Source of the DNA: Bog-473 sp963719485
Lineage (GTDB): Bacteria; Actinomycetota; Acidimicrobiia; Acidimicrobiales; RAAP-2
DNA: 64,000 nt
NCBI GenBank assembly: GCA_963719485.1
Contig: OY970387.1
Location: forward strand, 1,612,001 to 1,676,000
Reading direction: 5' to 3'
A program made the translations under genes and the position numbers. The notes beneath the pieces are model-generated. The model ran no database searches. It was not told the origin of the DNA and saw nothing but the letters and a program-made list of their open reading frames with translations. Below, one piece after another: positions 34,958-43,653 of the stretch. Numbering within the stretch: position 1 is the first letter of the stretch; the number at the start of each line of letters is the position of its first letter.

Positions 34958-35079
34958 CCGGTACGACCACGAGCCCGATCCACGAGGGACCTTCGCCCGA
35001 GGCAGCACCCGAAAGCGTAGGCGACCTCCGTGGGCGGACTCTGCACGACGAAGCAGTTACCCCACGAAAGGAGGCGTGC

Positions 35080-36051
35080 ATGCACGCGCTCATCGAGGCC
35101 GACGGCCTCACCAAGAAGTTCGGGAAGGTGCACGCCCTCTCCGACCTGACCCTCACGCTGCCCCCGGGCCAGCCGGTCGCCATCCTCGGTCCCAACGGCG
35201 CCGGCAAGACCACGTTCATCCGCATGGTGGCCACGCTCATCGCGCCGGACCGCGGCACGCTCGTCGTCAACGGGCACGACGTCGTGCGCGGCTCGATGGC
35301 CGTGCGCCGCATGATCGGTCTCGCCGGCCAGTCCGCCGCTGTCGAGGAGATGATGACCGGGCGGGAGAACCTGGTCATGGTGGCCCGCCTGTACGGCCAG
35401 GGCCGCTCCGAGGCGGTGGCCTCATCCACACGGATCCTCGAGCAGATGGATCTGGTGGAGGCCGCCGAGCGACAGGTCCGGACCTATTCCGGCGGGATGC
35501 GACGGCGGCTCGACCTCGGGGCGAGCCTCGTCGGCTCCCCCCGGCTGCTGTTGCTCGACGAGCCCACGACCGGCCTCGACCCGGGGAGCCGCAACGAGGT
35601 GTGGGACGCCGTGCACGCCATGAGCCGGCGTGGGACCGACATCGTGCTGACGACGCAGTACCTCGATGAGGCCGACCACCTCGCCGCCATCATCGTCATC
35701 ATCGACGACGGCCGCGTCATCGCGCAGGGGACGCCGAACGAGCTCAAGTCGCGTGTGGGCGCTGACATGGTCGAGCTGCACACCGTCGACATCGGCACCA
35801 TGCGCAGGGCGGCCGAGGTGCTGGCGTCGCTCGGCTTGGCCGAGCCGTCGACCGACTCGGCGACCCGACGGTGCTCGCTGGCGGCGCCCGGCGGGTCGAA
35901 GCTCCTCCCCGTCGTCATCCGTGCGCTCGACGAGGCCGGGGTCCCGGTGGAGGACATCGCGCTGCGCCGGCCCACCCTCGACGAGGTGTTCCTCGCCCTC
36001 ACCGGGCACACGGCCACCGACCCCGCCACACCGAAGGAGGACGCAGCATGA
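35080..36051 (+). CDS. ABC-2 exporter ATP-binding protein (DrrA-like)
   Basis: 323-aa ATPase. Walker A GPNGAGKTT is at about residues 44-52, the signature YSGGMRRRLDL near 147 and Walker B LLLLDEPTTGLDP near 168, followed by the DrrA-type C-terminal region that ends with the LxALTGH motif. ATG 35080 follows AAAGGAGG at 35067-35074. The stop overlaps the permease start (ATGA). It is probably controlled by PadR just upstream and would act as a drug or lipid exporter; the second DrrA-DrrB pair of the window is at 40136-42042. Confidence 0.9.
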   Translation: MHALIEADGLTKKFGKVHALSDLTLTLPPGQPVAILGPNGAGKTTFIRMVATLIAPDRGTLVVNGHDVVRGSMAVRRMIGLAGQSAAVEEMMTGRENLVMVARLYGQGRSEAVASSTRILEQMDLVEAAERQVRTYSGGMRRRLDLGASLVGSPRLLLLDEPTTGLDPGSRNEVWDAVHAMSRRGTDIVLTTQYLDEADHLAAIIVIIDDGRVIAQGTPNELKSRVGADMVELHTVDIGTMRRAAEVLASLGLAEPSTDSATRRCSLAAPGGSKLLPVVIRALDEAGVPVEDIALRRPTLDEVFLALTGHTATDPATPKEDAA

Positions 36052-36893
36052 CCATGGACATCACCCTCGACCCGCCGCGCCAGGCCCGACCGACCGATGC
36101 GGTCACCAATCGGGGTGCCTCATATCTCGTGGCGTCGGGCCAGGTGGCGGGCCGGACGCTCAAGCAGTTCGTGCGCACCCCCGCGCTCCTCATCGCCGGC
36201 ACGGCCCAGGGCGTGCTCTTCCTCTTGATCTTCCGCTACGTCTTCGGCGGCGCGGTGGCCCACACCGGGAACCTGAACTACGTCGACTTCCTCGTTCCGG
36301 GCTTCGTCGTGACCGGCGTGCTCTTCCAGGGCATGAGCGCCGCCAGCGGCGTCGCCGCCGACCAGGAGGGCGGCCTCTTCGACCGGTTGCGCAGCCTGCC
36401 CATCCGGCTGCTCGCCATCGTGACGGGGCGGGTCGGCGCCGACTCGGCGCTGGTCGCGTGGGGCGTGCTCGTCATGACGGCGGTGGGCTTCGTCGTCGGC
36501 TTCCGCATCGGCGGGTCCACGGCCGACGCGCTCGCCGCGCTCGGCCTCACCATCCTCTACGGCTTCGCCTTCGTCTGGCTTTTCATCGCCATGGGCCTCA
36601 TGGCCGGCAGCCCGCAGGCGGCACAGAGCCTGTCGTTCCTCGTCTTCCCGCTCGTCTTCGTGTCGTCGGCCTTCGTGCCGGTGGCGACGATGCCGGGCTG
36701 GATGCAGGGCTTCGCGACCTACCAACCGTTGACGCCGATGGTCAACACGGTGCGGCTCCTGACCGGCGGGCCGGCGGCGCAGCAGCTGCTCGGCCACCCC
36801 GTGTCGTACTACCTCGTGCCGTCGTTGCTGTGGACGGCCGGGCTCGTCCTGGTGTTCGCGCCGCTGGCCGTGTGGAAGTTGAAGACGTCGTGA
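36048..36893 (+). CDS. ABC-2 type permease (DrrB-like)
   Basis: 281 aa with six hydrophobic segments (about residues 45-65, 85-105, 125-150, 155-175, 190-210, 250-270). The conserved patch EGGLFDRLRSLPIR and the FVSSAFVPVATMPGW loop before the fifth segment are the ABC2_membrane signatures of the DrrB group. Cytoplasmic face is N-terminal. ATG 36048 overlaps the ATPase stop. It forms the membrane half of the PadR-linked exporter. Confidence 0.88.
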   Translation: MTMDITLDPPRQARPTDAVTNRGASYLVASGQVAGRTLKQFVRTPALLIAGTAQGVLFLLIFRYVFGGAVAHTGNLNYVDFLVPGFVVTGVLFQGMSAASGVAADQEGGLFDRLRSLPIRLLAIVTGRVGADSALVAWGVLVMTAVGFVVGFRIGGSTADALAALGLTILYGFAFVWLFIAMGLMAGSPQAAQSLSFLVFPLVFVSSAFVPVATMPGWMQGFATYQPLTPMVNTVRLLTGGPAAQQLLGHPVSYYLVPSLLWTAGLVLVFAPLAVWKLKTS

Positions 36894-36923
36894 CGGCGAC
36901 ACACCACGGACGGTCAGCGCCGG

Positions 36924-38435
36924 TCAGCGCCGGTCGAACTCGTCGTCGTCGGGGGGCTCGCCGGTCTGGAGGACCGAGTTGACGGCCCGGCGCAGGCGCT
37001 CCTGCGCATCGATCATCCAGTCGATGTAGAACGCGTAGTCCTCCACCCGCGTGACCTCTCCGTCGCTGTAGTCGGCGATGCGGTAGGAGCCACGGTCGGG
37101 CAGGCGCTCCCACGAGAGCGGCGCGCCGTAGTACGACTCCATGAGGTCCTGCTGCGACTGGATCACGTCGAACTGTGCCGCGCTGGCCTCGGGGGAGCCC
37201 AGGTCGACGTAGAACTCCGACCGCAGGCGTCCCCCGGCGGCGAAGGCGAGCCCGTAGTGCGTGCCGCGCACCGGGGAAGGCATCGTGATGAAGTTCTGCG
37301 CGGGCAGGGTGGACATCTGGGTCCAGTGAGCGTGCCGGGAGCGGACCTTCTCGAGCCAGCGTGACCAGTACTCGCGGTACATGGCGCCCTTGCCCCCGCC
37401 GAGGGGTCCCGCCAACTCGGCCATGGTCCAGCCCGTCGGGTCACGCCACCACTGCGTGCCGACGAAGTCGCGGCTCACGCCGGTGGCCAGCTCGATGATG
37501 TGACGGATGAGGCCGGCCGGCGTGTACGCCGCCTTGTCGACGTCCCACACCAGCGGTGCGCTGAGGCTGTTCTGCCAGTGCGCCGTCCGCCGGGCGGGAT
37601 CGACGTGCAGCCACTCCTCGAGCTGGCTCCGCATGTCGAAGTTGAGATCGGTGCGCGGGCTGAGCGTGAAGATCGTGCCGTCCGCCACGGACTCGGTCGT
37701 GACGAGCCGGCGCACCATGGCGGCGTCCTGGACCCGCCGCTTGGACTCGGCCATCTCCTTGGCCAGCTGGCGCTCCGGGCTGATGGTGAACTCCTCGACC
37801 TCGCGCAGCGGGTAGAGCTGGCTCACCGAGATCATGGGCACGTTCCCGCTGCCGAGCTGGCCGTACACGTAGGAGCGGAAGGCGCTGATCTGGACGAGCG
37901 AGATGTCGAGGCCCATCTCGCTGAGCCAGACCACGCTGGCGGTGACGACGGGCGAGAAATCCCGGGCCAGGAGGACGATCCGCGGCCGGCGCAGCGACTC
38001 CTGCGAGAGCTCGGGCGCGTGGGCCTGCAGCTCGGCCAGGGCCTCGTCGGCCGTCATGGGGGACTGCCGGCGGGACTGGAAGCGGGCGTAGTGGTCGGCC
38101 AGGGACTCGGGGAGGACGCGGCTGGCCATGGCGGCGTACTTGATCGCCGAGACGTCGGTGTCGGGGGACCGTCCGCTCTTGAGCTCGGCCACGACCAGGC
38201 GGCCGTCGCCACCGAGCCCCAGCACGGAGATGCGGTCCCGCGCCGTGGCGGCGGCCGACGGGAGCCCCTCGAACTCGAAGGTCACGACTTTGACGGCGGG
38301 GCCCAGGATGGCCGGGTTCGACAGCACCCATTCCTGCAGGTCGGCGCGCTGCTCCAGGCCCGCTTCCTCGAGCGAGATCATCTGGGCCGGCATCGCGACC
38401 GATCCAGCCACGGTAAAGAGCATTTCCTCCGCCAT
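36924..38435 (-). CDS. predicted PD-(D/E)XK nuclease domain protein with DUF4268-like C-terminus
   Basis: 503-aa protein. Its N-terminal about 100 residues look like the NucS/DUF91 nuclease core: LQEWVLSNPAILG (Glu near residue 35), then DRISVLGLGGDGRLVVAELKSGR with Asp67, Glu84 and Lys86 in the D-x(n)-E-x-K order of restriction-like nucleases. The C-terminal half carries the WxxxL and YYG-type aromatic pattern seen in DUF4268 proteins. ATG 38435 is used; there is no strong ribosome-binding site. It stands alone between the exporter and the amidase. A DNA repair, mismatch or defence function is possible; none can be shown. It is not flanked by methylase or helicase genes. Confidence 0.65.
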   Translation of the reverse strand: MAEEMLFTVAGSVAMPAQMISLEEAGLEQRADLQEWVLSNPAILGPAVKVVTFEFEGLPSAAATARDRISVLGLGGDGRLVVAELKSGRSPDTDVSAIKYAAMASRVLPESLADHYARFQSRRQSPMTADEALAELQAHAPELSQESLRRPRIVLLARDFSPVVTASVVWLSEMGLDISLVQISAFRSYVYGQLGSGNVPMISVSQLYPLREVEEFTISPERQLAKEMAESKRRVQDAAMVRRLVTTESVADGTIFTLSPRTDLNFDMRSQLEEWLHVDPARRTAHWQNSLSAPLVWDVDKAAYTPAGLIRHIIELATGVSRDFVGTQWWRDPTGWTMAELAGPLGGGKGAMYREYWSRWLEKVRSRHAHWTQMSTLPAQNFITMPSPVRGTHYGLAFAAGGRLRSEFYVDLGSPEASAAQFDVIQSQQDLMESYYGAPLSWERLPDRGSYRIADYSDGEVTRVEDYAFYIDWMIDAQERLRRAVNSVLQTGEPPDDDEFDRR

Positions 38436-38628
38436 CTCTCAGGACAGGGTAGGACAAACGGTTGTTTTGGCGCAGGAATCGAAAGTCACACAAAATCGCA
38501 ACGGACCATCAAAATCCGTGGCCAGGCGCGTGGCCGTGAGTGTCCGCCGCCACCCGCGCGGCGCCCCCTTTGTCTTCAATGCGGCTGCAACGAGATCGGC
38601 ACCGCGGCGCCGCCCGATGCCGTTGTTC

Positions 38629-38643
38629 GCCGCCGGAGGCGGC
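38629..38643. terminator. small hairpin after the amidase gene
   Basis: GCCGCC pairs perfectly with GGCGGC around the loop GGA, beginning 5 bases beyond the amidase stop on the minus strand. It is short and has no T tract, so it is only a weak terminator call. The remaining stretch to 38435 has no gene that I can support. Confidence 0.35.
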
Positions 38644-38648
38644 GCGGC

Positions 38649-40061
38649 TCAGACCGGCGCGCCCGGCGCCACGAGCGGCCAGGGACGCTCGAGTTCGACC
38701 ACCCGCGCCAGGTCGAGGAGCAACTGCTCGCTGTGACGCTTCCCGATGACCTGCATCGACACGGGCAGGCCGTCGACCAGGCCGATCGGGATGGCGGCGG
38801 CCGGGTGCCCGGTCGTGTTGGCCGGGATGGTCAGGGCGCCGTTGTTCCCCACCGCGGCCTCGAACCCGTGCTCGGCCACCAGGTCCACGCCGTCGATCGT
38901 CGTGGGCATCGGGCCCTTTGCCCCGAAGGCGACGTCGGGGTTGGTGGCGCAGATGATGAAGTCGACCTGCTCGAAGATCTCCGCCATCTGGACGATGATC
39001 TGCCGACGGAACGCCTCGATGTTCTTCGCCGTGTCCACGGTGTAATGGTTCGTCGCGATGTTGGCCGCCAGCATGATCTCGGGGGTCAGCTCCGACTCAC
39101 AGGCGGGGTAGAGGTCGCCGAGACCGACCAGCAGGCTCGCCGTCCCGGCCAGGGCCCACTCCAACCCGCCGCGCGGCAGGGCGAACGGCAGGTCGACCCG
39201 CTCGAGCCCGGCGTCCTTGATCAGGAGGTCCGCCGCGTCGCTGACCTTCTCGCGCACGCCGGACGCGACGACGGCCGCGCCGAGGTCGACCGACACGGCG
39301 ACCCGCCGGCCCCTGATCTCCTGGTGACCCAGGCCGGCCTCCCATCCCTCGACGCGCGGCAGCGAGAACGGGTCGTACTCGTCGGCGCCGTTGCAGGCGT
39401 CGAACCAGCGGGCCGTGTCGCGCACCGAGCGCGACAGGCACCCCAGCACGGCGGTCAGCGGCTCGATCTCGGTCTTGGGCCCCTTCGGGATCCGGCCGAA
39501 CGTCGACTTGAGGCCGAAGAGCCCGGTGAACCCGGCCGGGATCCGGATGGAGCCCCCACCGTCGCCACCGGTGCACAGTGGCAGTAGACCCCCCGACACC
39601 GACGCGGCCGAGCCGCCCGACGACCCGCCGGGGGTCCGCTCGGGGTCGTAGGGGTTCGATGTTGCGCCGTGCAGCCGGGTGTACGTGACGTTGACCCCGC
39701 CGAACTCCGACGCCGTCGTCTGCCCGACCAGCACGGCACCCGCAGCCCGCAGCCGGGCCGTCATGGTGCCGTCGTACTCCGCCACCCGGTCCTGGAAGAC
39801 GAGCGATGCCTCGGTCAGGGGCCAGCCCTTGACCGGATCGAGCTCCTTCACCCCGATCGGGACCCCGCCGAACGGCAGGTTCACGTCGGCCGTCGCGGCC
39901 GCTTCCCTCGCCCGCTCCTCGTCGACGAAGCACACCGCGTTCAGGGTCGAGTCGGCAATGGCCGCCAGCGATCCCTCGAGCGCCTCGGTCGGCGAGATCG
40001 TTCCCGCCCGGTAGGCGTCGACGAGGCCGCAGGCGTCTCCCATCCATGGTTCTGTCGTCAT
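38649..40061 (-). CDS. amidase (amidase signature family)
   Basis: 470 aa. The family's Lys-cisSer-Ser triad is visible: GVKELDP (Lys, about residue 70) and the Gly/Ser-rich signature GGSSGGSAASVSGG (about 145-158, both Ser), followed by DGGGSIRIPAGFTG. The enzyme hydrolyses amide or ester bonds; many members act on aryl or carboxamide substrates, and the related GatA subunit is ruled out by length and missing neighbours. ATG 40061 begins MTTEPWMGD; a longer open frame upstream is not needed. It is 74 bases from the ABC permease gene and probably belongs to another unit. Confidence 0.88.
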   Translation of the reverse strand: MTTEPWMGDACGLVDAYRAGTISPTEALEGSLAAIADSTLNAVCFVDEERAREAAATADVNLPFGGVPIGVKELDPVKGWPLTEASLVFQDRVAEYDGTMTARLRAAGAVLVGQTTASEFGGVNVTYTRLHGATSNPYDPERTPGGSSGGSAASVSGGLLPLCTGGDGGGSIRIPAGFTGLFGLKSTFGRIPKGPKTEIEPLTAVLGCLSRSVRDTARWFDACNGADEYDPFSLPRVEGWEAGLGHQEIRGRRVAVSVDLGAAVVASGVREKVSDAADLLIKDAGLERVDLPFALPRGGLEWALAGTASLLVGLGDLYPACESELTPEIMLAANIATNHYTVDTAKNIEAFRRQIIVQMAEIFEQVDFIICATNPDVAFGAKGPMPTTIDGVDLVAEHGFEAAVGNNGALTIPANTTGHPAAAIPIGLVDGLPVSMQVIGKRHSEQLLLDLARVVELERPWPLVAPGAPV

Positions 40062-40135
40062 GGACGGGAGAACACCCGGCGGCACCGTCTCTTCCGAAGT
40101 CCGGGCGGGCCGGTGCCGATTCTCACTGACCGGGC

Positions 40136-40993
40136 CTACTCCGTCGTGCGCTTCTTGAAGAAGTGGGCCGCCAGGGGCGCCGCGAGGGCCAGGATGACCA
40201 CGGACCAGATCAGCGAGGCCTCCACCGGATGTTGCATCGGCCAGGCCTGGATCGTCGCCGACGGGTTCGGGTTGTCCCACAGGTCCCTGGTCCCGGCGAT
40301 GACTGCACTCACCGGGTTCCAGTTCGCGACGACCTGGAGCCACCCGGGCATGTGCTGGGTGGGCACGAAGGCGTTGGACACGAAGGTCAGCGGGAACAGC
40401 ACGATGAAGCCGAACGAGGCGGCCGACTCGGGGCTCTTCGAGTTCAGCCCCACACATGCGGAGACCCACGACACCGCGTAGGCGAAGAAGAGGAGGAGCG
40501 CGAAGCCGCCCACGACCGAGATGGCGTTCGCGCCGGGCCGCCAACCGACGACGAGGCCGGTCAGCGCAACGATGAGGGCACACAACACCGACGTCAGAAA
40601 ATCAGCGACGGAGCGCCCCACCAGCACGGCGGAGCGCCACATGGGCAGTGTGCGGAAGCGGTCGATCATCCCCTCGTGGAGGTCGGTGCTCAGGCCCACG
40701 GCCGTGCCCATGGACGAGGTGACCAGGTTCAACGCCAGGATGCCGGCCAGGAGGAAGTCCACGTAGCTCCCGCCGCCCGGAATCGGGATGGCGCCGCCGA
40801 AGATGTAGACGAACAGCACCGTGAAGAGCAGCGGTTGGAGCGTCACGTCCGAGAGCTGCATGGGCTCCCGCGAGATGTGCACGAGGTTGCGCCGGGTCAT
40901 GGCCCAGATGTCCGCCAGCGGGCCGACCACGCTCCCGCCCGCGTGGGGCCGGTCGAATCCCGCCGCGGAACGCGTCAACGTGGTCGTCGTCAT
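40136..40993 (-). CDS. ABC-2 type permease (DrrB-like)
   Basis: 285-aa permease of the same class as the product at 36048. It has six hydrophobic segments, the DLHEGMIDRFRTLPMWR segment and the FVSNAFVPTQHMPGW loop. ATG 40993 overlaps the ATPase stop (ATGA). It is the membrane half of the third ABC-2 exporter of the window, under the divergent TetR at 42136. Confidence 0.88.
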   Translation of the reverse strand: MTTTTLTRSAAGFDRPHAGGSVVGPLADIWAMTRRNLVHISREPMQLSDVTLQPLLFTVLFVYIFGGAIPIPGGGSYVDFLLAGILALNLVTSSMGTAVGLSTDLHEGMIDRFRTLPMWRSAVLVGRSVADFLTSVLCALIVALTGLVVGWRPGANAISVVGGFALLLFFAYAVSWVSACVGLNSKSPESAASFGFIVLFPLTFVSNAFVPTQHMPGWLQVVANWNPVSAVIAGTRDLWDNPNPSATIQAWPMQHPVEASLIWSVVILALAAPLAAHFFKKRTTE

Positions 40994-42042
40994 GCGCGCA
41001 CCCCCTCCAGCTCGTGGCGGCCGTCGCCCTCTGCGGCGGGACCCGTCCCCGCAACCGCAGCGCTCTCGCCGTCCGCACCCGTGCCGTCGCCGTCGCCCGG
41101 CTCCTCGATGTGCCCTCCCGTGAGGGAGAAGAACACGTCGTCCAATGAGGGCTGTCGCACCTCGATGTTGTCCACGAGCACGCCCGCCGCATCGAGCGCC
41201 CGCACGACGACCGTGGCGAGCCCGGTCGACGCGTCCACGCCGGCGCTCAACCGCCGGCCGTCGTCGCTCACGTCGACGCGCCCGGACACGTGCGGTGCGA
41301 TCGCACCGACGGCGTCGGGGTGTGGTTGCGCCAGCGTCACTTCCAAACGGGCGCTCCGACTCGCCTCCTTCAGCTCCTGGGGCGTCCCGTCCGCGATGAC
41401 CAGTCCGTGGTCGACCACGACGATGTGGTGCGCCAGCGCGTCGGCCTCCTCCAGGTACTGCGTCGTCAGCAGGACGGTGACGCCCTCTCCGAGCAGTTCC
41501 CGGATGGCCTCCCACACCCGCTGGCGGCTGGTCGGGTCGAGTCCCGTGGTCGGCTCGTCGAGAAAGAGGACGGGTGGCCGGGTGATCAACGCCGCCGCCA
41601 GGTCCAGCCGCCGGCGCATGCCGCCCGAATAGCCCTTCACCACCCGGTCGGCCGCAAAGGTCAGCTCGAACTGCTCGAGCAGGTCCACCGCCCGCGCGCG
41701 TGCCGGGGCGCGGCCCATGTCGGAGAGCTCGCCCACCAGCACGAGGTTCTGGCGCCCGGTCAGCAAGGGATCGAGCGTGGCGTCCTGGGCGGCCACCCCG
41801 ATGTGGCGACGGACCTCCGCCGGGTGCTTCGCCACGTCGATGCCGGCCACCACGGCCCGGCCGGCGTCGGGTTGGGCCAGCGTGGTGAGGATCCGCACCG
41901 CCGTCGTCTTGCCGGCGCCGTTCGGCCCCAACAGCCCGAGGATCGACCCCGCCGGAACGGCGAAGTCGACACCGGCCAGCGCCAGCGTCTCGCCGTAGCG
42001 CTTGGTCAGGCCCTCCGCCTGGATCATCAGCTCCTCAGCCAT
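40990..42042 (-). CDS. ABC-2 exporter ATP-binding protein (DrrA-like)
   Basis: 350-aa ATPase with GPNGAGKTT (Walker A, about residues 40-48), YSGGMRRRLDLAA (signature) and LFLDEPTTGLDP (Walker B). The last 40 residues are Gly/Asp/Glu-rich and probably disordered. Its ATG is 93 bases from the divergent TetR gene, and both share a regulatory region at 42043-42135 with two AGTAGACT repeats. Substrate unknown; drug-efflux annotation would be by family only. Confidence 0.9.
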   Translation of the reverse strand: MAEELMIQAEGLTKRYGETLALAGVDFAVPAGSILGLLGPNGAGKTTAVRILTTLAQPDAGRAVVAGIDVAKHPAEVRRHIGVAAQDATLDPLLTGRQNLVLVGELSDMGRAPARARAVDLLEQFELTFAADRVVKGYSGGMRRRLDLAAALITRPPVLFLDEPTTGLDPTSRQRVWEAIRELLGEGVTVLLTTQYLEEADALAHHIVVVDHGLVIADGTPQELKEASRSARLEVTLAQPHPDAVGAIAPHVSGRVDVSDDGRRLSAGVDASTGLATVVVRALDAAGVLVDNIEVRQPSLDDVFFSLTGGHIEEPGDGDGTGADGESAAVAGTGPAAEGDGRHELEGVRA

Positions 42043-42048
42043 GGACTT

Positions 42049-42120
42049 CCTTACCTGTCGGTCAGTAGACTTCGTTCTCTCGACAGGCTAAAACGTAACT
42101 AACCGGTCGTCAAGTAGACT
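42049..42120. promoter_or_regulatory. divergent TetR/ABC control region with AGTAGACT repeats
   Basis: The 93-base gap between the ABC ATPase (start 42042) and TetR (start 42136) has the 8-base direct repeat AGTAGACT at 42064-42071 and 42113-42120. Each copy follows a GGTC..TCA-like block (CTGTCGGTC before the first, ACCGGTCGTC before the second), similar to the ACCGACCGGTCGGT-type operators common in TetR control regions. The rest is AT-rich. Likely a two-site operator with divergent promoters. Confidence 0.5.
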
Positions 42121-42135
42121 GGAAACTGAGAATCG

Positions 42136-42792
42136 ATGGCACAGACCGCACCCGCAGAAGCCCGGGCACTCGACGAGGGCCCCGAAGAGGCGCTGATCGG
42201 CAGCGTCACCGAGCCCGGTCCCGGCCCCGCAGCGTCCGAGCCCGTCGACACCCGGCAGCGCATCCTCGATGTGGCGCTCGACCTCTTCACCGAGCAGGGC
42301 TTCGACGGCACCAGCCTGCGGCAGATCGCCGAGAAGCTCGGCGTGACCAAGGCGGCCCTCTACTACCACTTCGAATCGAAGGACGACATCCTCATGGCGC
42401 TGCACCTGCGCCTGCACGAGTTCGGCAAGGTGGCCCTCCTGCGCATGGGGGAGGATCCGGTCACTCTGGAGCAGTGGGAAGAGCTCCTCGACGAGATCGT
42501 CGACCAGATGCTGACCCAGCGGAAGATCTTCCTCATGCACGAGCGGAACCAAGCCGCCCTCGAGAAGTTGCACACGAAGGACCACGACGCCGAGCACGAG
42601 GACATCCAGAACCAGTTCCGCCGGGTGCTGGCCGACACCCGGGTGCCCCTGCGGGACCGGGTGCGCATGGCGGCTTCGTTCGGCGTGGTCTTCTCGAGCC
42701 TCTTCCTCACAGGCGATGCGTTCGCTTCGACGACGAACGACGAATTGGGGGCGATGCTCCGCGACGTCCTCCATGACGTCCTGCAGGGATGA
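42136..42792 (+). CDS. TetR-family transcriptional regulator
   Basis: 218 aa. The helix-turn-helix is in TRQRILDVALDLFTEQGFDG... LRQIAEKLGVTKAALYYHF, with a typical 'YYHF' recognition helix end. The first 35 residues are Pro/Ala/Glu-rich and probably unstructured. The C-terminal ligand domain is standard length. It is divergent from the ABC-2 exporter at 40136-42042 and probably represses it, with operators in 42049-42120. Confidence 0.9.
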   Translation: MAQTAPAEARALDEGPEEALIGSVTEPGPGPAASEPVDTRQRILDVALDLFTEQGFDGTSLRQIAEKLGVTKAALYYHFESKDDILMALHLRLHEFGKVALLRMGEDPVTLEQWEELLDEIVDQMLTQRKIFLMHERNQAALEKLHTKDHDAEHEDIQNQFRRVLADTRVPLRDRVRMAASFGVVFSSLFLTGDAFASTTNDELGAMLRDVLHDVLQG

Positions 42793-42846
42793 CGCAACGG
42801 CTACCGCCGGACTGAGATCCAGCCCAGCTGGCTACAGTTCCTCGCG

Positions 42847-43653
42847 GTGACTGACACTTCTGAGGACCGGCCCCACGAGCACCCGTTCACCATCGCCATC
42901 GATGTGGGCGGCACCGGCCTGAAAGCCGATGTCCTCGACAAGGCCGGCGCACCCATGGCCGGGCGGGTCAGGGTGCCCACGACGTATCCGATGTCGCCCG
43001 ACGACCTGGTCTCGACCCTGACGCAACTCGTCGCCAAGCTCCCCGAGGGGGACCGCGTGTCCTGCGGGTTCCCCGGGATGGTCCGCCAGGGTCACGTCCT
43101 CAGCGCGCCGCACTTCGTGTGCACGAACGGTCCCGGCACCAAGGCCGATCCCGAGCTCATGACGGCGTGGTCGGACTTCGACCTGGCGGGGGCGCTCGCC
43201 CGCTCGATCGGCAAGCCGTGCCGCGTCGCCAACGACGCCGACGTCCAGGGTGCGGCGGTGGTGCAGGGCACAGGCTTCGAGGTCGTCATCACGCTCGGCA
43301 CCGGCTTCGGCACGGCGTTCTTCATGGACGGCAGCCTGATGCCCCACCTGGAGTTCGCGCACCTGGAGTTCCGGAAGGGTGAGTCGTTCAACGAGCAGCT
43401 CGGCGAGGCGACGCGCAAGGAGATCGGGGACGGGCGTTGGAACAAGCGGGTCCGGAGGGCCATCGCCTACCTCGATGCACTGTGCTTCTTCGACCACCTC
43501 TACATCGGGGGAGGCAACGGCCCCCGGGTCAACCGGCGTGACCTCGGTGACGTGCTCGAGCGCATCACTGTCGTGGACAACAATGCGGGCATTCTCGGTG
43601 GGATCAAGCTCTGGGACGAGCACCATGTCGGTGTTGAAGGGGAGGCGCCATGA
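42847..43653 (+). CDS. ROK-family glucokinase, polyphosphate-glucokinase-like
   Basis: 268-aa sugar kinase. The ATP/phosphate loop is IAIDVGGTGLKADVLDKAG, and the later parts GTGFGTAFF and IGGGNGPR fit the actin-like fold. The CxCGxxGCxE zinc motif of most ROK proteins is absent, as in PpgK-type enzymes that use polyphosphate (or ATP) to make glucose 6-phosphate. GTG 42847 is the start. Its stop overlaps the P450 ATG, so the two genes are coupled although their functions look unrelated. The donor cannot be told from the sequence. Confidence 0.75.
   Translation: MTDTSEDRPHEHPFTIAIDVGGTGLKADVLDKAGAPMAGRVRVPTTYPMSPDDLVSTLTQLVAKLPEGDRVSCGFPGMVRQGHVLSAPHFVCTNGPGTKADPELMTAWSDFDLAGALARSIGKPCRVANDADVQGAAVVQGTGFEVVITLGTGFGTAFFMDGSLMPHLEFAHLEFRKGESFNEQLGEATRKEIGDGRWNKRVRRAIAYLDALCFFDHLYIGGGNGPRVNRRDLGDVLERITVVDNNAGILGGIKLWDEHHVGVEGEAP

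Noticed and set aside
36911..36930. Direct repeat CGGTCAGCGC twice
   Set aside because: Only two copies at the end of the nuclease gene; probably a slip duplication that repeats the stop codon, with no function implied.
37500..39587. 695-codon plus-strand frame over the nuclease and amidase genes
   Set aside because: Antisense of two genes with clear motifs; its own translation is Arg/Gly/Asp-rich with no fold signs.
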